Assembly: GCF_002224265.1 (NCBI RefSeq)
Contig: NZ_CP012882.1
Coordinates: 682,001-746,000, forward strand
Direction: 5' to 3'
Length of the DNA: 64,000 bases
Source: Vibrio vulnificus NBRC 15645 = ATCC 27562
GTDB taxonomy: Bacteria; Pseudomonadota; Gammaproteobacteria; Enterobacterales; Vibrionaceae
This document shows, piece after piece, positions 45,269 through 53,405 of the stretch. Numbering within the stretch: position 1 is the first letter of the stretch; each line of letters opens with the position of its first letter. The position numbers were made by a program, and so were the translations under genes. The notes below the pieces were generated by a model. That model was given only the letters and a program-made list of their open reading frames with translations. It ran no database searches and was not told where the DNA came from.

Positions 45269-45481
45269 TCAAAAGATGGTAATGAATTGACCAATAACGC
45301 CAGTAAAAATCACAGTTAGGCTCAGCTCAGCGAGTGCAGGAAATGCAACGTATTTATGGAACCCCAGTTTTGTCGCAACGGTTCCAACCAAAATGGTGAG
45401 CATATAAGCCAATGTGATAACCAGCAACAAGGGTGGGAAGTAGACTTCGCCCCACACGAGTTCATGTGGCATTGAGTTCAT
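45269..45481 (-). CDS. DUF1656 small membrane protein (AaeX-like)
   Basis: The 70-residue protein begins MNSMPHELVWGEVYFPPLL and has two membrane helices, the DUF1656/AaeX pattern. It is found at the head of FUSC efflux operons; its role is unclear. A second ATG at codon 4 is possible. A shared promoter motif lies 60-87 bp upstream. Confidence 0.85.
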   Translation of the reverse strand: MNSMPHELVWGEVYFPPLLLVITLAYMLTILVGTVATKLGFHKYVAFPALAELSLTVIFTGVIGQFITIF

Positions 45482-45540
45482 GGTGTTTTTCTCTATTAAC
45501 TTGATGAATGGAAAGATAAGGCAAATGATGATGGCGGTGA

Positions 45541-45568
45541 TAATCGCATTTGTAGGGCCGAACCCATC
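45541..45568 (-). promoter_or_regulatory. Shared composite motif, copy 4 (AaeXAB-like operon)
   Basis: Plus-strand reading: TAATC (45541-45545), 6 bp, then GTAGGG-CCGAA-CCCATC (45552-45568). It points toward the DUF1656 gene on the minus strand. Confidence 0.65.
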
Positions 45569-45739
45569 AAACGAAAGGTGTTATGTGCTATATGGAGTGA
45601 ATAGTGCAACCAAACAGTTTTTTGGACAGAGAAAATAAAAATAAAATTATTTTTCGATTTACCTGATGTTCATTACAGACCACTAAGTCATTCAATTTTC
45701 GATAGTTATTTATCAATGCTTGCTTTTGAATATGCGAAG

Positions 45740-45767
45740 TGATGGTTTCATCCTTCAAATAGGATTA
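45740..45767 (+). promoter_or_regulatory. Shared composite motif, copy 5 (antiporter gene)
   Basis: TGATGG-TTTCA-TCCTTC (45740-45756), 6 bp, then GATTA (45763-45767). The left half is shifted by one base, but the spacing to GATTA is exact. It lies about 140 bp before the antiporter gene. Confidence 0.5.
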
Positions 45768-45905
45768 CGAGTTGTGAGTTTTTGTTCCTAATATTCGCTT
45801 CGAAGCAAACGAGATGCTTTTAAAATTAAATGATCCAACAAATATGAGTGACAGATTATTCGTTAGATTATTTTGTTTTTCTATTTTTAATAAGAGTAAA
45901 TTGTC

Positions 45906-47621
45906 ATGGAAATTATTTCTAACCTTTTTGACATGGCACCATTTGTTGCTCTCTTTATTACGCTCTCTCTCGGTTATATGGTAGGTAAAATTACCATTGG
46001 TCGATTTGTTCTTGGCGGTGTTGCCGGAACATTATTAATGGGTGTAATTATTGGGCAATTTGGTGTTCATATTGATCCCGGCGTAAAAAGCATTTTCTTT
46101 GCGCTCTTTATTTATGCAGTAGGGTATCAGGGTGGTGCGCAGTTCTTCAAAGCATTGAACTTTAGAACTATCAACATTCTACTTTCTGCTGTTGTGATGA
46201 CGGTTTCTGGCCTGCTTTGTGTATTAGCAGCAGCTTGGATGTTCGACCTAGATAGAGGCACGGCAGCAGGCCTAGCAGCGGGTGGTTTGACTCAATCGGC
46301 AATCATAGGTACAGCGGGTGATGCGATCGCACGTCTTGGCGGTGTGACAGAAGAAGCGAAGCACTTAATGCAGACCAATGTTGCAGTGGGCTACGCAGTC
46401 ACATATATCTTTGGTTCGCTTGGTCCAATTCTTATGGTGACGTGGGTGTTCCCAACATTGATGAAGTGGGATATCCGAGCAGAGGCGATTGCTCTAGAGG
46501 AGAAAAATTCGAATGGCAAGCACGAGCTAGCACCGGGTGAATTCAATGCAGTAACGGCATTGGTTACACGAGCATTTAAGGTGAGCAAAGATGGCGGACT
46601 AGCAGGTAAAACCTTAGCTCAGCTAAACAAAAAATCGTTGACTGCTTGTATTGAGTTAATTCAACGCGATGGCAAAGTGCTAGAGGCGGATAAATACACC
46701 GCACTGAAAGAAGGCGACGTCATTGTTGTCACTGGCCGTCGCCATGCGGTACATCAACTGCAAGCTGGTTTGGCAGACAACGAGGTTGTACTACCAGAAG
46801 GCTATGAAATTATTGAAGAAAACCGCCAGCTGATTGCTGACAACCGCAAACTGATTGGTAAGTCACTGCAAGAGATCAAAGAAGCATCAAATCAAGGCTC
46901 CATGCGTGGTATCTATGTGACGGATTACATTCGTGAAGGCCGTTCAATCGAAATGACACCGGACCTTGTGGTGAAGAAAAACGACGTCATTCAGCTTACG
47001 GGTACTGCAAAAGACATCAATCGCGTTGAGAAAAACATCGGTCAACGCATGGGATCTTCAACCATGACGGACTTCGTTGTCCTTGGTATGGGTATGGTGC
47101 TTGGTCTGCTTATTGGTCTTATCAGCTTTAAGATTGCCGGTATCCCCGTCACGATTGGTTCTGGTGCAGGTTGCTTGATCTCTGGATTGATTGTTGGTTG
47201 GTTGCGCAGCCGTAATCCACACGTTGCTCAGTTCCCTGTGGGCGCCGCGAACTTTGTTCGAGATTTCGGTTTGGCAGCATTTGTGGGCATTGTAGGCCTT
47301 GAGGCTGGCCCTCAAGCGGTCGATACCATTAAAGAACACGGTATGTCCCTGTTGTTCCTTGGCATGGCCGTGACGATTATCCCTCAGATTATTTCGTTCT
47401 TCTTCTCATATTTTGTATTGAAGATTAAGAACCCAGTTGAAGCGCTTGGCTGCGTTACAGGTGGACGAAGTGCGAACCCAGCATTTGCTGCTTTGATGGA
47501 AAAAACAGGCAACGCAACGCCAGTATTCTCATTCACCGTGACTTATGCAGTCGCCAATGTACTACTCACCCTGTGGGGACCAATTATTGTCGGCATTATT
47601 ACTTTAAATGCAGGCATGTAA
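45906..47621 (+). CDS. aspT: Aspartate:alanine antiporter (AspT, AAE family)
   Basis: The 571-residue protein has two membrane halves of about five helices each (residues 1-175 and 385-571) around two TrkA-C-like regulatory domains (~200-375). The repeated family motifs are AGGLTQSAIIGTAGDAI in the first half and CVTGGRSANPAFAALMEKTGN in the second. AspT swaps external aspartate for internal alanine. With the decarboxylase encoded next, uptake of aspartate, proton-consuming decarboxylation and alanine export generate proton motive force and raise internal pH. It carries its own copy of the shared motif. Confidence 0.9.
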   Translation: MEIISNLFDMAPFVALFITLSLGYMVGKITIGRFVLGGVAGTLLMGVIIGQFGVHIDPGVKSIFFALFIYAVGYQGGAQFFKALNFRTINILLSAVVMTVSGLLCVLAAAWMFDLDRGTAAGLAAGGLTQSAIIGTAGDAIARLGGVTEEAKHLMQTNVAVGYAVTYIFGSLGPILMVTWVFPTLMKWDIRAEAIALEEKNSNGKHELAPGEFNAVTALVTRAFKVSKDGGLAGKTLAQLNKKSLTACIELIQRDGKVLEADKYTALKEGDVIVVTGRRHAVHQLQAGLADNEVVLPEGYEIIEENRQLIADNRKLIGKSLQEIKEASNQGSMRGIYVTDYIREGRSIEMTPDLVVKKNDVIQLTGTAKDINRVEKNIGQRMGSSTMTDFVVLGMGMVLGLLIGLISFKIAGIPVTIGSGAGCLISGLIVGWLRSRNPHVAQFPVGAANFVRDFGLAAFVGIVGLEAGPQAVDTIKEHGMSLLFLGMAVTIIPQIISFFFSYFVLKIKNPVEALGCVTGGRSANPAFAALMEKTGNATPVFSFTVTYAVANVLLTLWGPIIVGIITLNAGM

Positions 47622-47640
47622 TTTAAATAAATTAGAAAAT

Positions 47641-47668
47641 CTTATCGCCTAATTAACTAGGCGATAAG
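47641..47668 (+). promoter_or_regulatory. Intercistronic hairpin between aspT and asdA
   Basis: An 11-bp perfect stem CTTATCGCCTA/TAGGCGATAAG has a 6-nt loop. No T-run follows, so it is more likely an mRNA-stability or processing element than a terminator. Confidence 0.5.
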
Positions 47669-47714
47669 GGAAACATTATCAAAATTTAGTAAATAATAGA
47701 CTAAGGTAAATATT

Positions 47715-49310
47715 ATGACCACGCAAAATACAACGATTGATTTTTCAAAGTTTGCAGATTTAAGCCCATTTGAATTAAAAGACAAACTCATTGAAGTGGC
47801 AAAAACGGTTCCTGACCGCATTTTATTAGATGCAGGTCGTGGTAACCCAAATTTTTTAGCGACACTGCCACGTAAGGCATTCATTCGTTTAGGTGAATTT
47901 GCGGTGATGGAAGCAGAGCGTACCTATTCATACCTTGATGGTGGTTTTGGTGGTATTCCAGATGGAATGGGTATCGTTGAACGTTTTGATACGTTTGCGA
48001 GCAATAACAAACAAGATCAAGGTGTGCAGTTTATCGAAAAGTCGTTGAGCTACGCAAAAGATCGTCTAGGTCTACAGAAGCAAGCATTCTTGAATGAACT
48101 GGTTAACGCATACCTAGCGTGTAACTACCCAGTGCCACCTCGAATGCTGACAAACATTGAAACTGTCGTGAAGCAGTACATCGCGGAAGAAATGTATGGC
48201 CCTATGCCAATCACAACAGATTTCGATCTGTTTGCAACGGAAGGTGGCACCGCATCAATGACTTACACGTTCCAAACGATGTTTAACAACGGGCTACTCC
48301 AAAAAGGCGATAAGGTTGCGTTGATCACGCCAATCTTTACTCCTTATTTAGAGATCCCGGAGCTTTCTGAATATGAGTTGGAGATTGTTGAGTTACGCCT
48401 TGATGAGACCACATGGCAACTACCAATGTCTGAAATCGAGAAACTGGCGGATACAGACATCAAACTGCTTTGTGTCGTTAACCCAGCGAACCCTGCATCA
48501 GTCAAATTTTCGGATGAGACGCTAGATAACTTAACGAACTTCGTCAATGAGCAACGCAGTGATTTATTCATCATTACTGATGACGTATACGGCACGTTTG
48601 CAGACGATTTTATATCACTGTTTGCGAAACTGCCATACAACACGCTGTGTGTTTACTCGTTCTCTAAATACTTCGGTGCAACAGGTTGGCGCTTGGGCTC
48701 GATTGCGATTCAGCACAACAACGTGTTTGACGACGCAATGCGCAGCCTTCCCGAAGCGCGTCAACTTGAGTTGGACGATCGTTACAAAACGCTAACTCCG
48801 GAACCACGTGAAATCAAGTTTATTGACCGTATCGTAGCAGATAGCCGCAGTGTTGCACTTAATCACACTGCAGGTTTGTCGCTTCCTCAACAAGTTCAAA
48901 TGGCACTATTCGCTCTGAATTGCTTAATGGACTCAGAGCAAAACTACAAAGCAGCGTGCAAACGCATCATCCGTGAGCGATACAAAACCCTGTACAAAAA
49001 CATGGGTGTAGAAATTGAAGAAAACAAAGATCGTGTGGACTACTACACACTGCTTGAGCTCGACACTTTAGGTGGGAAATTATACGGGCCAGCCTTCGTT
49101 GATTGGTTCAAAGCGAGCGAAAAGGGCAAAGATTTCCTTTTCCGCCTTGCACATGAAACCGGCGTTATCTTACTTCCGGGCAAAGGTTTCGATGTGGTAC
49201 ACGCTTCTGTTCGAGTATCCCTGGCTAACCTTACTCACCACGAATACGAGCTCATTGGTCGTGCAACGCGCAAAGTGTTGGATGAGTACTTTGCCGAGTT
49301 CCAAGGCTAA
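47715..49310 (+). CDS. asdA: Aspartate 4-decarboxylase (bifunctional with aspartate transaminase)
   Basis: The 531-residue PLP enzyme is of fold type I and aminotransferase class I/II. Its length matches aspartate beta-decarboxylase (about 530-545), not ordinary AspAT (about 400). The PLP lysine lies in VYSFSKYFGATGWRLGSI, and CVVNPANPASVKFSDETL and FIITDDVYGTF match cofactor-binding motifs. It converts L-aspartate to L-alanine and CO2, consuming a proton. It follows aspT by 90 bp and precedes pdxY, which supplies its cofactor, so a three-gene functional unit is likely. Confidence 0.92.
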   Translation: MTTQNTTIDFSKFADLSPFELKDKLIEVAKTVPDRILLDAGRGNPNFLATLPRKAFIRLGEFAVMEAERTYSYLDGGFGGIPDGMGIVERFDTFASNNKQDQGVQFIEKSLSYAKDRLGLQKQAFLNELVNAYLACNYPVPPRMLTNIETVVKQYIAEEMYGPMPITTDFDLFATEGGTASMTYTFQTMFNNGLLQKGDKVALITPIFTPYLEIPELSEYELEIVELRLDETTWQLPMSEIEKLADTDIKLLCVVNPANPASVKFSDETLDNLTNFVNEQRSDLFIITDDVYGTFADDFISLFAKLPYNTLCVYSFSKYFGATGWRLGSIAIQHNNVFDDAMRSLPEARQLELDDRYKTLTPEPREIKFIDRIVADSRSVALNHTAGLSLPQQVQMALFALNCLMDSEQNYKAACKRIIRERYKTLYKNMGVEIEENKDRVDYYTLLELDTLGGKLYGPAFVDWFKASEKGKDFLFRLAHETGVILLPGKGFDVVHASVRVSLANLTHHEYELIGRATRKVLDEYFAEFQG

Positions 49311-49332
49311 TTAATCTAGCTCAATAAGAATA

Positions 49333-49356
49333 AGCCTCGGCATTGTCGAGGCTATT
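49333..49356 (+). terminator. Weak terminator-like hairpin after asdA
   Basis: AGCCTCG/CGAGGCT has a 7-nt loop. The following ATTCC is a poor T-tract, so readthrough into pdxY is plausible. Confidence 0.4.
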
Positions 49357-49434
49357 CCGACCAAATAAGCACAGTGCGCGGCATTGTGTTTATTTAGTCG
49401 CCAAGCTAACTAACTTCCCAACTAAGAGTGACTT

Positions 49435-50292
49435 ATGAAAAGTATTATTTCTATTCAATCTCATGTGGTCTATGGCCACGCTGGTAATAGCTCCGCTGTC
49501 TTCCCAATGCAAAGAATGGGGCTTGAGGTATGGCCAATTCATACGGTTCAGTTCTCTAATCACACACAATATCAACAAGGTTGGACGGGGCAAAAATTTG
49601 GTTCTGACGATATTCGTTCATTAATGCGTGGTTTAGACAACATTGAAAAGCTCAGTGAATGTGGTGCGATATTGTCCGGTTATCAAGGCAGTGCCGACCA
49701 ATGCCGCGCTGTCGCCGAAGCGGTAAGTTTGGTAAAGGACCGTAACCACAGCGCACTCTATGTGTGCGATCCTGTTATGGGGGACCCAGATAAAGGCTGT
49801 ATTGTAGAAGATGGTGTCAAAGAGGCTATCAGACAACACTTGTTGCCCATCGCCGATGTAATAATTCCAAACCAGTTTGAATTGAGTGAGTTGACAGGCG
49901 TCAAAATAGACTCAATTTATGATGCGGTCACCGCTTGTAAAAAAGCTTTGGATCTGGGACCGAAAATGGTGCTGGTGAAACACCTTCATGCATTAAAGGA
50001 TGATGCTTTCAGTATGATTCTAGCGATGCCGAAAGCATGTTATTTGGCCCAGCGTCCAAGCATTGACTTTGATTTACAACCAGTTGGAGTCGGGGATTTG
50101 ATTTCCGCCATTTTTACTGCTTGTTTGGTGAAAAATATGTCTCCAGTTGCGTCATTTCGTCACGCTCACAATGCAGTTTATGGTGTATTAGAAATCACTA
50201 AAGAATATAACGCATGGGAACTGCAGACGATCAACGCTCAATATGAATTTGTCGAGCCGACTCATGAGTTCAATATCGTGAAAATTGCTTAG
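49435..50292 (+). CDS. pdxY: Pyridoxal kinase PdxY
   Basis: The 285-residue ribokinase-fold protein begins [27 protein letters not shown], a hallmark of PdxY. It also has [16 protein letters not shown] and the anion-hole motif [10 protein letters not shown] (normally GTGDL). It phosphorylates pyridoxal to pyridoxal 5'-phosphate with ATP. Its position behind the PLP-dependent aspartate decarboxylase gene suggests dedicated cofactor supply. No copy of the shared motif precedes it, consistent with co-transcription. Confidence 0.92.
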   Translation: MKSIISIQSHVVYGHAGNSSAVFPMQRMGLEVWPIHTVQFSNHTQYQQGWTGQKFGSDDIRSLMRGLDNIEKLSECGAILSGYQGSADQCRAVAEAVSLVKDRNHSALYVCDPVMGDPDKGCIVEDGVKEAIRQHLLPIADVIIPNQFELSELTGVKIDSIYDAVTACKKALDLGPKMVLVKHLHALKDDAFSMILAMPKACYLAQRPSIDFDLQPVGVGDLISAIFTACLVKNMSPVASFRHAHNAVYGVLEITKEYNAWELQTINAQYEFVEPTHEFNIVKIA

Positions 50293-50346
50293 CGCAACAG
50301 CTTAGGAGTTTAGTTAAACACTATAGAAACTAGCCATCATTGCATT

Positions 50347-50374
50347 GATGGATAGCATCCTACATCCGCGATTA
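50347..50374 (+). promoter_or_regulatory. Shared composite motif, copy 6 (patatin gene)
   Basis: GATGGA-TAGCA-TCCTAC (50347-50363), 6 bp, then GATTA (50370-50374). It lies about 120 bp before the patatin-like lipoprotein gene. Confidence 0.7.
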
Positions 50375-50493
50375 CGGTTATTCAATGCGCTTGGCTATAG
50401 TACCCTCATACAACGAAACGGACTTCATTTTGACCCCATTAATTTCCAACTGAGTCTCTGGTCATGCACCAGAGACATTAAATGAGAATAATT

Positions 50494-51663
50494 ATGAATC
50501 GTTTAATTTCCTCTGGTGTGACTGTTGCGCTCTCGCTATTGGTAGCGGCGTGCAGTTCACCCCATACGCTGGATGTGCGCGTTTCTCAGACCAACTATAA
50601 AGATGTTGAAATCGCAAATTCAACACCGAAAGAACCACTTCGAATGTGGGCCAATGAGGCGCCCGATTTTCTCTATTCGGCGCATAACAAAACCACACCG
50701 ATAAAAGTGACGGGTGACCAACTCAATATTTTGGCGTTGTCAGGTGGCGGCGTAAATGGTGCATACGGTGCAGGTGTTTTGATGGGCTTACAAGAGAAAG
50801 GTGAACTGAAAGATTACGCCATCATCACGGGGATCAGTGCGGGAGCCTTGATTGCCCCGTTTGTTTTCACTGGTGGCGAAGCGATGCCAAAGATGAAAGA
50901 GGTGATGCTTAACATCAACGATAAAAACGTTCTGGGTAAAAAAAACTTCTTAAACACGCTGTTTAAGGACGCCTTTACAGATGGTAAAACCCTTTATGAT
51001 TTCATTGCAGACGCGTACCCAGAGCCATTCATTGAAGCGATGGCACAGCAACATCGTAATGGAAAGCGTCTTTTTATCGGCAGTACCCATTTTGATTCCG
51101 GTGAACTGGTGATTTGGAACATTGGCGCTATTGCAAACAGTGACTTGGCGAACAAATCTGAATTGATATACAAAGTGCTTGCAGCGAGTGCATCCATTCC
51201 TGGAGTCTTCCCACCGCAATTTATCGAGGTTGAGCATGAAGGAGAAACATTAGAAGAGTTACATGTAGATGGTGGTCTCGCGGCTCAAGTGTTCTTTAAT
51301 CCGTCTAACTTTAACTACCACCAAATATCGGATGCATTGGGGTTAGAAAAAGCGCCGCAGTTAGATGTGATTCGTAATGGTGTACTGAAGGCTCCTTATC
51401 GACCACTAAAAGACAAAGGTTTTGACCTTGTATCGAAAAGCGTCGAAAGCCTTACGTTAGCTCAAACTCGGGGTGATCTGTATCGCATGAAATACATTAG
51501 TGAAAACAATGATATTGAGATGCAGTTTACCTATATCGACCAAGATTTCGGATACGCAAAAGTGACGAAAGATATGTTCGACCCCCACTACTTGCTGACG
51601 ATCTACGAATATGGATTCAAAAAAGCCACTCAGGGACACCTTTGGGTGACTGAACTCCCTTAA
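50494..51663 (+). CDS. Patatin-like phospholipase lipoprotein
   Basis: The 389-residue protein has a lipobox (LLVAAC, residues ~14-19) and a patatin domain: oxyanion motif LSGGGVNGAYGAG (~81-93), nucleophile elbow GISAG (~115) and the aspartate in VDGGLAAQ (~255). Both catalytic residues are present, so it should cleave acyl chains of phospholipids or similar esters in the periplasm or at the outer membrane. The ATG at 50494 has GAGA upstream and starts a normal lipoprotein signal; an ATG four codons earlier is less likely. The next gene follows after 17 bp. Confidence 0.9.
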   Translation: MNRLISSGVTVALSLLVAACSSPHTLDVRVSQTNYKDVEIANSTPKEPLRMWANEAPDFLYSAHNKTTPIKVTGDQLNILALSGGGVNGAYGAGVLMGLQEKGELKDYAIITGISAGALIAPFVFTGGEAMPKMKEVMLNINDKNVLGKKNFLNTLFKDAFTDGKTLYDFIADAYPEPFIEAMAQQHRNGKRLFIGSTHFDSGELVIWNIGAIANSDLANKSELIYKVLAASASIPGVFPPQFIEVEHEGETLEELHVDGGLAAQVFFNPSNFNYHQISDALGLEKAPQLDVIRNGVLKAPYRPLKDKGFDLVSKSVESLTLAQTRGDLYRMKYISENNDIEMQFTYIDQDFGYAKVTKDMFDPHYLLTIYEYGFKKATQGHLWVTELP

Positions 51664-51680
51664 CACAGGAAAACAATACA

Positions 51681-52109
51681 ATGAAAAAAGCCGTTATAAC
51701 ACTAATGATGCTTACTGCTTCCGCTACTGCATTTGCACAAGGTGGCGTCCATGTTGATCAGCAAAAAGTGGATAGTGACATGCAGCAACTTTCTGCAATC
51801 AAAGAAGAAGGCGCTGCATTTATCATGATTGATGAGGATTCGAGTTACGTTGCGATCGAGTACGTCGGCAAATGGGAAGAGATCAACAATTATGTGTCAC
51901 ATAAAGAAGCCAAGCAACGCAAACTGGAAAAAGTGAATAAGCGGTTTGTGTATTCGCAAACGGGTGAAACGCTGGCGTCACTAGAGCAGAAGATCGTTGA
52001 CCACATTCAAGCAGATCAACCTAAATATTTCAGTGTGGATGTCTACCGAGATTACCATGGTGCCTCTGGTGAATTTAACTATTTGGCTCGTGTTGTTGAG
52101 TACAACTAA
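51681..52109 (+). CDS. Small exported protein of the patatin operon, unknown
   Basis: The 142-residue protein has a signal peptide (MKKAVITLMMLTASATAFA) and a mature part with no cysteine or clear motif. It contains a central basic/acidic helix (HKEAKQRKLEKVNKRF) and a C-terminal strand-rich region (KYFSVDVYRDYHGASGEFNYLARVVEY). I do not recognise the family. It lies 17 bp after the patatin-like gene, shares its motif-bearing promoter and ends at a strong terminator, so it may assist that lipoprotein. Confidence 0.7.
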   Translation: MKKAVITLMMLTASATAFAQGGVHVDQQKVDSDMQQLSAIKEEGAAFIMIDEDSSYVAIEYVGKWEEINNYVSHKEAKQRKLEKVNKRFVYSQTGETLASLEQKIVDHIQADQPKYFSVDVYRDYHGASGEFNYLARVVEYN

Positions 52110-52116
52110 AATGGAG

Positions 52117-52144
52117 AAAACCTACTAACTTTAGTAGGTTTTTT
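52117..52144 (+). terminator. Intrinsic terminator of the patatin operon
   Basis: AAAACCTACTA/TAGTAGGTTTT has a 4-nt loop and ends in TTTTTT. Confidence 0.88.
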
Positions 52145-52242
52145 ATGTCGATGAGAAGGAACTCAAACGCAGTTTGTTACCGTTACCAATTAGCAATGCT
52201 ATTATGTTTTAATTAAATAACTCTAAAATGTAAGCACAACCT

Positions 52243-53154
52243 ATGAACTTTAGTTTTGAACAACTTCTCGCGTTCGTGACCGTTTATGAACAGCTCTCGT
52301 TTAGTAAAGCAGCGATCAAACTCAATAAGCACCGAACTACGATAGGGCAGGTGATTACCAACCTTGAAGACCAACTGGCGGTCAACTTGTTTGAACGAGT
52401 GGGGCGTTCGGTAGAGCCAACAGAAGATGGTCACCTTCTTTATCACTATGCTAAATTAACCATCGAGCAAGCGCGTACTTTCGATAAATTGGCGCTAAGC
52501 CTCTCTTATGGTGGATTAGAAAGCGTCAACATCGCTTATTCTAGTGTGATTCCTCATCGCGCTTTGGTTGAAATCCGCCAGCAACTACTTCGCGACTTTC
52601 CGTTAATGCGCGTGAACTTTCTTGTTAGGAATAAACAGGACATCAAAAGAGGCATAGATAGTGGCGAGTTCCATTTTGGTATCGTCAATGTGCATGACCG
52701 TCAGGCGATGTATAGCTTTGATGCTACCTTCCTTGGGCATTTCGAATTTTTCCCTTTTGTTCAAAAAGGTGGAGAGCTATCTAGGTTGGAGAAAAGTGCA
52801 GTCCTGGTGGCTCTGAAAAACAGCAAGCAATTTGTATTGCGATCTTTTATTGAAGAAGGCATGGCAGAGAAAATCATTTACAGCTCAGATAACGAAGCCG
52901 TCGATCAACTTGCTCTAGTGATAAAGATGGTAGAAGCTGGTCTGGGGTGGGCGCTACTTCCTAAAACATTAGCACACACTGAGTTTGCCAATCACGCCAT
53001 TGAGCCAGTTGAAGCCGATGAGATGCTAGAGGGCTTCAAGTTTGGCTTCGCGCTTTGGTGTCCACATTCCAAACAAATTGTTGATATTAAAAAATCGTTA
53101 ATCACCGTGATAAACAATTATCGCGAGCGATTTGAAGATGTTCTCCGTCGTTAA
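52243..53154 (+). CDS. LysR-family transcriptional regulator
   Basis: The 303-residue protein has an N-terminal helix-turn-helix (FVTVYEQLSFSKAAIKLNKHRTTIGQVITNLEDQL) and a LysR substrate-binding domain. It is the only DNA-binding regulator within the 35-54.6 kb gene set that carries the shared dyad motif, and dyads of about 15-17 bp with AT-rich flanks suit LysR proteins, so it is the best local candidate to bind that motif. That link is inference. It has no copy of the motif itself. No clear Shine-Dalgarno site precedes the ATG. A terminator follows. Confidence 0.88.
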   Translation: MNFSFEQLLAFVTVYEQLSFSKAAIKLNKHRTTIGQVITNLEDQLAVNLFERVGRSVEPTEDGHLLYHYAKLTIEQARTFDKLALSLSYGGLESVNIAYSSVIPHRALVEIRQQLLRDFPLMRVNFLVRNKQDIKRGIDSGEFHFGIVNVHDRQAMYSFDATFLGHFEFFPFVQKGGELSRLEKSAVLVALKNSKQFVLRSFIEEGMAEKIIYSSDNEAVDQLALVIKMVEAGLGWALLPKTLAHTEFANHAIEPVEADEMLEGFKFGFALWCPHSKQIVDIKKSLITVINNYRERFEDVLRR

Positions 53155-53176
53155 CTCATAGACTCATCCAATTTCT

Positions 53177-53205
53177 AACAAGGTTCAATTAGAGCCTTGT
53201 TTTCG
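53177..53205 (+). terminator. Terminator of the LysR gene
   Basis: AACAAGG (53177-53183) pairs with CCTTGTT (53195-53201) and is followed by TTCGTTT. Confidence 0.6.
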
Positions 53206-53232
53206 TTTCAGTTAACCTTAAGTTCGAGTTTT

Positions 53233-53260
53233 GATGGATTACACCCTCTATACAGGAGTG
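53233..53260 (+). promoter_or_regulatory. Possible degenerate copy 7 of the shared motif
   Basis: GATGGA-TTACA-CCCTCT (53233-53249), 6 bp, then GAGTG where other copies have GATTA. The dyad is weak. It lies about 155 bp before the last barrel protein gene. Confidence 0.35.
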
Positions 53261-53362
53261 TGAGGTATTCCTTTTTTGGCTTATTCTAGTCTCGCTCTAT
53301 GGGGAAGCCCAGAGCAAAAAGTGTTTTTACCATATGACCGCTGCACGGAAGCAGATTTTTCA

Positions 53363-53388
53363 GCTGGGTTCAGTAACCCGGCTTTTTT
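53363..53388 (+). terminator. Intrinsic terminator inside the leader of the second barrel gene
   Basis: GCTGGGTT/AACCCGGC (53363-53370, 53375-53382) has a CAGT loop and TTTTTT at 53383-53388. It ends only 17 bp before the ATG at 53406, downstream of any promoter near the motif copy, which suggests conditional termination. Confidence 0.65.
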
Positions 53389-53405
53389 ATCTGAGGGTTA
53401 ACTTT

